Origin: Anaerosporobacter mobilis DSM 15930
Lineage (GTDB): Bacteria; Bacillota; Clostridia; Lachnospirales; Lachnospiraceae
Reading direction: 5' to 3'
DNA: 64,000 nucleotides
NCBI RefSeq assembly: GCF_900142955.1
Contig: NZ_FRCP01000013.1
Coordinates: 124,001-188,000 of the forward strand
The notes below the pieces were generated by a model that worked only from the letters and a program-made list of their open reading frames with translations, ran no database searches and was not told the origin of the DNA. Both the position numbers and the translations under genes were made by a program. Shown here in pieces: positions 50,974-58,271 of the stretch (the stretch's first letter is position 1; each line of letters starts with the position of its first letter).

Positions 50974-53326
50974 ATCGCTTCCACCTCTTTTGAATAGTAT
51001 CTAATCCTCCGTCAATATTATCAGCAACTATATCAAGTATATTGTAATCATTACAAACAAATTCTAATGCACCTGATTGAACTTGAATCTCCTCATCTAA
51101 TTGCCTCATAAATATTAAATTATCAATATCTAAATTCACAATAAATTGAGGGTTATGTGTTACCATAATAATTTGCCGATTTTCACCCATAGTCTTAAAT
51201 CTATCTAGCAAATATGTTTTTATAGCACTTTGAGAAATATTATCCTCTGGTTGATCAATTATATAAATGCCATCTTTAGTAGTTTCATAGGATAAAATAT
51301 CAAAGTATACTTTTGCATCTAATCCTGAAGACATCTCTGCATACTTATCTGTGCCTTCACAGATAATAGTGTTTTTTTGAGACAAATCTTCATTAATAAT
51401 ATTATCTAAACTACTTTTTAAAAATTGTAGAACTGGAACCGTAGGATCATATCTTAGTAATATATCTTGCAGTTCAGATTTAGTTATTGTTTCCCAATCA
51501 ATTACTTTATTTACTTTTATTAATTTACTTAAACGTGATATCAAATAATCTTTCCCTATCCTATCAACATTTAATCTTGATATAAACTCATAATCAAATA
51601 TTTTATTACAGTTTGGACTTATTTCTGTTTCTTCGATTGAAGGTTGATATACAGATAATTCGTCTCTCAATTTCATAATCTCAATAAGTTGCGTTTTTAA
51701 ATTTAATGTATTAGTGGCAAATGAAGAGTTTTTCTTTTGATTATCAGATACGCTTTTTGTATGTTCTTCTCCAACTTTGTCGATTATTTTTGCTATTTTT
51801 TCTATTCGTTGAGATTCAATATCTATTACTTTTATCTTTTTCTCATATTTTTGCTTTATTTTAGTGAATTTATCAATAGTTATCTTAATAAAATCAACAT
51901 CTTCACCATCTAAATCGGGGGACAAACCAAGTAATTTATCCAATGAAATTAACGTTTCATCTATACTAGAAGTAATGTTACGTATCTTTGAATTTTTTGG
52001 CTTGCTACTTCGTAAATTTTTCAGGAATGTCATACTTTCAGCATTACTTTCAGACACAACTATTGAAAAAGTTCTTAGATTTTCTATGTATGTATCTAAC
52101 TGAAACTTCTTTTTAAGATAACTAATCATTTTATCAATCTCATTGTTTATAATACTCTTATATGGCTGTGCATCAACAGTCGAAGGAAAATGCTTTCCTA
52201 AAAATTCAGTTGCATTTAATATATTTTCTTCGAATTTTGTGCGAACTTCTCCTTGCATGTCAAAGCAAAAAATTTGATTAATAGGAATTGCTGTTTTTAT
52301 TTTAAGATTGTTTCTTTTTAAATGATTTTTATAGCCATCCCGAATTTTTGTCGGTAATTTTATCCCACCTTTCTCAAAGGATGTTAAAGCATGTAGAAGC
52401 ATAGATTTACCAACTGAATTATCACCAATAACAACATTAATCCCCTTTGACATTGGTATTGTTATCCGTTTATTATTGCTCTCCAATTCAATAAACTCTA
52501 TTGAATGCTTATCATTATTATTAAAAAAACTATTGACCATTTTTAATCGAGTATGATCAGTCATTGCCATTACTAATCCTTTAAAAGTAGGAAGACATTT
52601 GGCATAAGTATAAGGAAACTCTTCCAAGTTATCTATAGGGTCTTCAGCAGGATAAACACTCCAGTCATGACAATCAGTTCCCGTTACAAAGCGTAACATT
52701 TTATCTAATCCTTCTTGAATCAAAAAAGTTTTATTTAGCACCTCATTTCGTTTATTCTTGAATTCAAATGCTTCAAAATAGTCAGTATATACAAACTCGA
52801 GGAATTTATCATTACCAAGAATATTAGCATCATTGTCCCTAGGCTTTCTACTAGTAAGTGTATTCTTCTGATGCGCAATTAATATAGTATCGATATCAAT
52901 TAATCTTAACAGTTGAAGAAATCTTTCTTCTGGGTAAGCCCCATCACAATCTGGTCTATTTTGATTTAAAACAGTCTCAATATTTTTAATCTTAACATCA
53001 TCTAAGTCAGAAAATATAGTAACAATATGTATAACCTTACTTGATAGTTCATGCTCAAACTTAACGGTAAACTCTATACCTGGTAAAACTTTTTGTATCG
53101 TGTTTGATTCATTTTCCGCTAATTTTAAGGCAACATACATTTCGTAGGAAAACATATCATGATCAGTAATAGCACAAATATTCACTCCATTTTCACTTAG
53201 TTTATTTATAAGTATCGATATATTCTCAAGTGTGTTATTTATAACTTTCTTCCCGTCTTTACTGGAAGATACTTTTGAATGGATATGTAAATCAATTTTC
53301 ATTCCAGTCTCAACGATGTTCTGCAT
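50951..53326 (-). CDS. PHP-domain / SMC-like AAA ATPase (TrlF-type)
   Basis: The product is 791 aa from ATG 53326 (GAGGTG 6 nt upstream). Residues ~9-230 are a PHP phosphoesterase domain with metal ligands in DLHIHSKVSS, AITDHDMFSYE, VIHIVTIFS, LIAHQKN and TGTDCHDWS. Residues ~270-770 are a split ABC/SMC ATPase: Walker A GDNSVGKSM (~297), a coiled-coil-like insert (about 400-560), Walker B IYIIDQPEDN (~690) and VTHNPQF. This resembles TrlF/RloC-like stress ATPases in which an ATP-gated arm controls a nuclease or phosphatase. Coupled to the S24 protease, it is the core of the island. Confidence 0.85.
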   Translation of the reverse strand: MQNIVETGMKIDLHIHSKVSSSKDGKKVINNTLENISILINKLSENGVNICAITDHDMFSYEMYVALKLAENESNTIQKVLPGIEFTVKFEHELSSKVIHIVTIFSDLDDVKIKNIETVLNQNRPDCDGAYPEERFLQLLRLIDIDTILIAHQKNTLTSRKPRDNDANILGNDKFLEFVYTDYFEAFEFKNKRNEVLNKTFLIQEGLDKMLRFVTGTDCHDWSVYPAEDPIDNLEEFPYTYAKCLPTFKGLVMAMTDHTRLKMVNSFFNNNDKHSIEFIELESNNKRITIPMSKGINVVIGDNSVGKSMLLHALTSFEKGGIKLPTKIRDGYKNHLKRNNLKIKTAIPINQIFCFDMQGEVRTKFEENILNATEFLGKHFPSTVDAQPYKSIINNEIDKMISYLKKKFQLDTYIENLRTFSIVVSESNAESMTFLKNLRSSKPKNSKIRNITSSIDETLISLDKLLGLSPDLDGEDVDFIKITIDKFTKIKQKYEKKIKVIDIESQRIEKIAKIIDKVGEEHTKSVSDNQKKNSSFATNTLNLKTQLIEIMKLRDELSVYQPSIEETEISPNCNKIFDYEFISRLNVDRIGKDYLISRLSKLIKVNKVIDWETITKSELQDILLRYDPTVPVLQFLKSSLDNIINEDLSQKNTIICEGTDKYAEMSSGLDAKVYFDILSYETTKDGIYIIDQPEDNISQSAIKTYLLDRFKTMGENRQIIMVTHNPQFIVNLDIDNLIFMRQLDEEIQVQSGALEFVCNDYNILDIVADNIDGGLDTIQKRWKRYEKVTNV

Positions 53327-53509
53327 AATCAGCACCTCATTATAATTTACATTATAGTACCTTTAGTTAATAAAGGAATTCTAAATATTTCTCCATAGTT
53401 GTTATATATCTTTTAAAAGATTAAGTATTGCACTTTGCCACTATCGAGTCACGTCTTCTTGTAATGAAAAAGGCATTCTTTCTATAATATATTGAGTGTC
53501 CTAAAAGGA

Positions 53510-54094
53510 TCAAAGAACTACCTTTGAATTTTTATTATTTTCAAAATACACACAATAATAGATATATTTTTCTAAACGACTTATATATTCAATATCATTC
53601 TTGGATTTCTTTACTTTTTCAGAGTAATAATTATAGTCATTCCAGATCAATTTAAATTCTTCAGAATTTTGCTGTAGTAAGTAAACATTCTCCCAATAAC
53701 TGGACTCATTTTCTGTATGTATCTTATTGCTAAGTAGATGATTAACTTTATTTCTAATAATATCATAATCAATTTTTTTTACATCTTCTCGAATAAGGAA
53801 ACTTAATATGATTTTATCAATATCTTTCTGTTTATTCTTTTTTGGGTAATATGGTGTCCCGCCTTTCCCATTATTAAATAACCCTGATTTAACAGTTGTC
53901 ACACCAAATATAGTTGCTGATAAAGCAACTATAGATCCTAATAAAGTTGGAAAGTTTTCAACAAATAATATCACTCCTTTATCAGATGATAAGCATATGT
54001 AAGTCCATATTGATAATATAACTATATCGATAAATATAACTAACAAAATTAATGTTTTTGATATTATTATTTTCCCTTCAATCTCTTTATGCAT
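53510..54094 (-). CDS. Two-helix membrane protein of the island
   Basis: The product is 194 aa, not recognised. Hydrophobic helices at about 13-34 and 46-67 bracket a short outside loop. The C-terminal ~120 residues are charged and cytoplasmic, with a predicted helical bundle. ATG follows AGAGGT. It lies 183 nt upstream of the PHP-ATPase on the same strand. A membrane partner or effector is conceivable; nothing in the sequence proves it. Confidence 0.6.
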   Translation of the reverse strand: MHKEIEGKIIISKTLILLVIFIDIVILSIWTYICLSSDKGVILFVENFPTLLGSIVALSATIFGVTTVKSGLFNNGKGGTPYYPKKNKQKDIDKIILSFLIREDVKKIDYDIIRNKVNHLLSNKIHTENESSYWENVYLLQQNSEEFKLIWNDYNYYSEKVKKSKNDIEYISRLEKYIYYCVYFENNKNSKVVL

Positions 54095-54695
54095 TAATAC
54101 CTCTCTCTCTATTATTTATTAAAAGTGATGAAATCAGGTTGTACTACACTAAAAAATATGAATTTATTAAACTTTATTCCTCAATTCCAAAACTTTGGAT
54201 AGTAATACAATTGTAGCAGATAAATAGATTAACATAACTATCTTTATTTATTATCTTCCTATCAAATACCATTTTATTCTATTTTCCCACTTTTTTCAAC
54301 CAAATCTTTACTAATTTGATAAATCCGATAAATCGATAAATAAGCAGGAGCCATGGTCATAGAGCACGGAGTTGCCCTTCATTTAAAAAATATTTATTGT
54401 ATCTATATATTCTTGATCAAATAAGAAGGAGTTGCTATAGATTCAAATTCACCTCCTTATATTAATCCAATTCCATGTCGTTAATTAAAGGTGTCCGACA
54501 GGTGCCCATCACCCTGTCACCAGTAACCTCCCATCATCAGCAGTTACCTCCATTTTCCAATTTCATATTATTCCACCTAAGTTCTCTAATTCCCAACACA
54601 TCCTTTACTCTCCTGCCACTTCCCGACTATCGACTTCAGATTCTTGCAATCAAGAATCAAAAAAAGCCCTAACCCCTTAGGATTAGGACTAAGCA
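54095..54695. other. Non-coding right end of the island
   Basis: No gene is supported in these ~600 bases. An inverted AAGGAG/CTCCTT pair occurs near 54429-54458. From about 54470 to 54640 the base use shifts to a C-rich, purine-poor plus strand that includes GGTGTCCGACAGGTGCCC, unlike the neighbouring DNA. This could be a remnant of an older insertion or the former integration-module end. Confidence 0.5.
54658..54690 (-). terminator. Terminator of tRNA-Ser
   Basis: On the minus strand AGTCCTAATCC (54690-54680) pairs with GGTTAGGGCT (54674-54665), followed by a run of T. It is island-borne, because the repeat ends before it. Confidence 0.65.
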
Positions 54696-54723
54696 TTATG
54701 AACGGAGACGGTGGGATTCGAAC
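54696..54723 (-). repeat. Proximal attachment-site repeat within tRNA-Ser
   Basis: This copy is identical to 48645-48672. It covers the tRNA 3' arm from within the T loop to a few bases past the discriminator base. After it, the sequences of the two copies diverge fully on both sides. Confidence 0.85.
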
Positions 54724-54788
54724 CCACGTACCCCGAAAGGCTACCGCATTTCGAGTGCGGCTCGTTATGACCTCTTCGATACGTCTCC
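54703..54788 (-). tRNA. tRNA-Ser (anticodon CGA)
   Basis: It has 86 nt. Acceptor arms GGAGACG/CGTCTCC, discriminator G, anticodon stem CCGCA/TGCGG around CTCGAAA (anticodon CGA, reads UCG), a long class II variable arm (AGCCTTTCGGGGTAC) and T arm GTGGG-TTCGAAT-CCCAC. The CCA end is not encoded. The 5' 24 nt overlap the holA reading frame, and the 3' part is the attachment site of the island. Confidence 0.96.
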
Positions 54789-55763
54789 CTTTGAACTATA
54801 TTTTACAATTAGTAGTTCCACTCCTATTTTATCAATCAATCTACCAGTTTTAATCATTTCTTCTATATCTGTACAGTATGTTACGGCTTCTTTTAATATC
54901 TCTATGGTGAAGTTGTTTGTCTGTGTCAGATACTTGTTTACGGCAAAAGGTGGAACACCAGCTTTTTGGCTCATCGCTGAACTTGCCATGCCTAAACGTT
55001 TCATCTCTTTGATTTGTAAGAGAATGTTAAAATGCCTTGTTATTAAGAATAATATTGACATCGGTTTTTCTTTTAGCGACAACAAATCATAGTATAAGGC
55101 AAGTGCTTGCTCTTGACGTTTACTTGCGATTGCATCAATCATCTGAAAGATTTTATTCTCTAACTGTGTTGTACAAACGGCGTCGATATCCACTTCTGTT
55201 ATAACGTCACGGTCCATTGCATAGCACACAAGTTTCTCAATCTCTGTTTGTAGATTCTCCATATCAGAACCCGTCTTGTTTAGGAAATACATCAATGTTC
55301 TCTCCGTGATCTTCTTATTATCTTTTGACAATAAGGAAGCAACCCATAATTTTAAGTTTGCTTCATCCATACCATTCATCTCTGAGATTCGCCCAACATC
55401 TTTTACGGCTTTATACATACGATTTCGCTTGTCTACTTCTTCTTCCACAAAGATAAAATGTGTTGTTTCAGGTATGTTTTTCATATAGTCTGCTAGATCG
55501 CTGGCATTCTTAAAGAACCCACTGTTCTCGATAACAACCACACGTCGATCTGCAAAGAAAGGCAATGTATTCGCAATGCCAATTACTTCTGGCACATCAA
55601 TACCCTTTCCATCAAAATGAGAGTAATTCATGGATTCACCCTCGCCGACCATAGCTGCTTTTAATTTATTCTTATACAAATTCTTTAAGTATATCTCGCT
55701 ACCATATATCAAATAGGCAGGCTTGAATTGATTCAATTTTATATCTTCTTTAATAAACTTCAT
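54765..55763 (-). CDS. holA: DNA polymerase III delta subunit
   Basis: The product is 332 aa, normal length. The N-terminus KPAYLIYGSEIYLKNLYKNKL and the AAA-like clamp-loader fold with PFFADRRVVVIENSGFF are typical. The C-terminal collar domain includes VPPFAVNKYLTQTNNFTIEILKEAVTYCTDIEEMIKTG. It opens the beta clamp and loads it on DNA as part of the clamp loader. ATG follows AGGAG. The last nine codons and the stop (KGDVSKRS, TAA) lie inside the tRNA-Ser gene. It is encoded next to comEC, although separated by a few genes, as in many Firmicutes. Confidence 0.94.
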   Translation of the reverse strand: MKFIKEDIKLNQFKPAYLIYGSEIYLKNLYKNKLKAAMVGEGESMNYSHFDGKGIDVPEVIGIANTLPFFADRRVVVIENSGFFKNASDLADYMKNIPETTHFIFVEEEVDKRNRMYKAVKDVGRISEMNGMDEANLKLWVASLLSKDNKKITERTLMYFLNKTGSDMENLQTEIEKLVCYAMDRDVITEVDIDAVCTTQLENKIFQMIDAIASKRQEQALALYYDLLSLKEKPMSILFLITRHFNILLQIKEMKRLGMASSAMSQKAGVPPFAVNKYLTQTNNFTIEILKEAVTYCTDIEEMIKTGRLIDKIGVELLIVKYSSKGDVSKRS

Positions 55764-55926
55764 TTATCTGAACTCCTGTGTTTTATTTCATTTCTTAATT
55801 GTTTTGTTCTTAATATCTTAAAGTTTAACAAATAAACTATCTTCTCATAGCGATTGCATTCATAATACTTCTCATATTCCTAGCTATCTTATATTTTATC
55901 CACAAACTTATCATTTTACAAGAGCT

Positions 55927-57345
55927 TTAGTCACGTTTCTTATCCACGGTCCAGATCATCGGAACTTCTACCAATAACATAACACTCCAGCCAATTGCAC
56001 AGGCATAAGCGATACCTAGTATTCCGAATCTTGGTGCAAGTATCCATGTAAATATAACTCTTAGAGAGGTCTGTATTAGAGTTCCAAGGAATGTAATTTT
56101 CATCTTGCCCATACCACGAAAATACCCTTGGACACCATTCGTGAAAGCAGGGAATATATAAAAGAATGCCATAATTAAAAGATATTGACTACCGATTTCT
56201 ATTATCTTTGTTGAACTCTTTCCATCAACAAACAAAGAGACAAAGAAAGTTCTACAAAGTATGGTAACGAGACAAATCACTATCCAATATAAGAATTCCA
56301 TTCGTAAGCCTGCTAGGAAGCCTTTTTTTATTCGTTCTTTTTGATCCGCACCTCTGTTTTGCGCCACGAAAGTTGTGATACCATGTGAGATACTTTGTTC
56401 TGGTGTACATGCAAAATCATCAATCTTTGTTACAGAATTGAAGGCAGCAATCGTATCAATACCAAGGGAGTTAACAGAGCCTTGAATTAAGAGTTTACCT
56501 AAAGGTTGGCAAGATTGTTGAAGTGCTGTTACTGAACCATATTGTAATGTTCGTTTTAATAGCCCTGCATCTATTCTGAACTCTCCTCGTTTAATCTGAA
56601 GGATCGGTATCTTACGGTATACATAGAGGATGGATAAGATTGCAGACGCAGCTTCAGCAACAACTGTAGTCGTTGCTGAACATACAATTTCAAATCCTAA
56701 GAATCCAATGAAAATCACATCAAGTACACCGTTAAGAATAGCAGAAAACATAAGGAATTTTAAAGGGGTTTTTGAATCCCCCACACTCTTAAGTGCAGAA
56801 GCTAACGCATTATAAAAGTATGTAAACGGCGCCCCTATAAAAGTTATCCGTAGATAAGTCGTTGCCATCGGTAATAAATCTTCTGGAACATTTAACAATC
56901 GTAATAATGGACCCGAGAATATAATACCGATAATCATCAAAGCCACAGAAAAATATAATCCAAACAGAACTGCCGTAGACATCTCTTTCTTTAATTTAGT
57001 ATAATCCTTAGCTCCAAAGAATTCACTCATTAAAACGCCTGCACCCATACAAATTCCAGAGATTCCGAGTATGACCATATTCATCACTGGATTAGCTATT
57101 CCTATGGAGGCCAACGCTTCTTTGCCGATAAATCTACCTGCAATGATAGAATCAACTGCATTGTAAGTTAACTGAAACAGATTTCCTAAAATCAATGGAA
57201 TCGCATATTTAATAAGATGATTGGTTATATTTCCTTTGGTCATATCGGTTGTTTTAGATACCTTCTTATTTTCCTCTTTGCCATCAAAAGAATTTTTCTT
57301 GTACTCCATATTCTTTTGTTCTTTGTTCTTCGTTTTCTCTATCAT
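55927..57345 (-). CDS. MATE-family multidrug efflux transporter
   Basis: The product is 472 aa with twelve expected helices in two six-helix halves. Each half has the MATE pattern (IPLILGNLFQLTYNAVDSIIAGRFIGKEALASIG; ALQQSCQPLGKLLIQGSVNSLGIDTIAAFNSVTKI). The first ~35 residues are highly charged and cytoplasmic (Lys/Glu/Asn-rich), longer than usual. ATG follows GGAG. It exports cationic compounds using a Na+ or H+ gradient in known members. It is monocistronic. Confidence 0.93.
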   Translation of the reverse strand: MIEKTKNKEQKNMEYKKNSFDGKEENKKVSKTTDMTKGNITNHLIKYAIPLILGNLFQLTYNAVDSIIAGRFIGKEALASIGIANPVMNMVILGISGICMGAGVLMSEFFGAKDYTKLKKEMSTAVLFGLYFSVALMIIGIIFSGPLLRLLNVPEDLLPMATTYLRITFIGAPFTYFYNALASALKSVGDSKTPLKFLMFSAILNGVLDVIFIGFLGFEIVCSATTTVVAEAASAILSILYVYRKIPILQIKRGEFRIDAGLLKRTLQYGSVTALQQSCQPLGKLLIQGSVNSLGIDTIAAFNSVTKIDDFACTPEQSISHGITTFVAQNRGADQKERIKKGFLAGLRMEFLYWIVICLVTILCRTFFVSLFVDGKSSTKIIEIGSQYLLIMAFFYIFPAFTNGVQGYFRGMGKMKITFLGTLIQTSLRVIFTWILAPRFGILGIAYACAIGWSVMLLVEVPMIWTVDKKRD

Positions 57346-57462
57346 CCTTTTTCTCCACGTACAAGTATCGTATATCTTATTCTATTGTACCACACCCTAC
57401 TATAAATCGTTGATTTTTTGGTTTTCTTTTACCTCTGCTTGACCTCTCCTATTCCCACTTTC

Positions 57463-58206
57463 TCATCCTGACGCGTTTTTTATATGTAAAGCATACCTTT
57501 GCAGACTCTCATATTCTTTTCCACAATTCATAGATATCAATTTATTATACTCATTAATTGATGATAAGTCTGCCCCTTCTATTAGCTGCTTTCGGGCAAG
57601 TAAATATAAATAATCTTTTTCATAAGTTAATAAGTCAAGTGTCCAGGATATACCAATACAACCTTCACAATCACGTTGATGAAGTTTTCCAATTGAACTT
57701 TGATTACACAAACCAACCTGTCCAAGTCTAGCACATGCTCTTACATATAAATCTTCTATCTCCTCCTCCTTATTAATTAATCTATACGGTAAAATAACTT
57801 CTGTTGAATATGTCTCAAAAACGTCACTTCTAACTTCATCAATCACATCTCTCTTTGCAACCGCATTATTAGTTAGATATTCTAATATTTCCTTCTGAGT
57901 TACCTCTCGTACCAATTTAATTATTGATGCTTTATGATGATACGAATTTCCGCATACCTGTCCTTCCATAGTATCTATTTCAAACAAGCGTACTTCTCGA
58001 TACTGACGCCCCTTACTTGTAGAAATATATTTTTCGTGATATATAACATCTTCAATACTGCCACAAAAACTATAACCAGCTTCTGTAAAAGCAACGCCGC
58101 CATCATCTACATCATGTTTCTCTCTTGGTACCCCCACTTCAAATATGTCATTATATTTGCTCCGTAGTATACCGTTCTTTAGAATTACACCTTTATATCC
58201 CTTCAT
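57463..58206 (-). CDS. DUF7666-like hypothetical protein
   Basis: The product is 247 aa from ATG 58206 (GGGGGG 11 nt upstream; an ATG 11 codons earlier lacks a site). The first ~115 residues (MKGYKGVILKNGILRS to SIIKLVREVT) resemble the small domain found in phage-related and conserved hypothetical proteins: a GYSFCGSIEDV element, then a strand-rich EVRLFEIDTMEGQV. The C-terminal part has CNQSSIGKLHQRDCEGCIG and a helical tail, and is not recognised. There are no membrane segments. It lies between comEC and the MATE gene on the same strand, with no clear functional link. Confidence 0.6.
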   Translation of the reverse strand: MKGYKGVILKNGILRSKYNDIFEVGVPREKHDVDDGGVAFTEAGYSFCGSIEDVIYHEKYISTSKGRQYREVRLFEIDTMEGQVCGNSYHHKASIIKLVREVTQKEILEYLTNNAVAKRDVIDEVRSDVFETYSTEVILPYRLINKEEEIEDLYVRACARLGQVGLCNQSSIGKLHQRDCEGCIGISWTLDLLTYEKDYLYLLARKQLIEGADLSSINEYNKLISMNCGKEYESLQRYALHIKNASG

Positions 58207-58271
58207 TTTTCTTTTATCCCCCCTCATAATGCTATACATAACTATTTAATTATTATACTACAACGTCACTT

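Larger units (their letters stand above)
48645..54723. mobile_element. Genomic island integrated in tRNA-Ser(CGA)
   Basis: Direct 28-bp repeats of the tRNA 3' end bracket 6.05 kb. The intact tRNA is at the right, its displaced 3' end at the left, with a separate terminator after each copy: the layout of tyrosine-recombinase-mediated insertion. Cargo is a duplicated nuclease, an S24 protease, a PHP-ATPase and a membrane protein, none of housekeeping type and all AT-rich. No integrase or transfer gene is present, so the element is either a decayed form or one mobilised in trans. Confidence 0.75.

Noticed and set aside
54475..54672. 65-codon plus-strand frame
   Set aside because: The product is Pro/Ser/Leu-rich with no domain. 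It lies in C-rich gene-free DNA and has no ribosome site.
48645..54723. Island considered as a prophage
   Set aside because: There are no structural, replication or lysis genes and no integrase; the LexA-type protein lacks a DNA-binding domain, so it is not a phage repressor.
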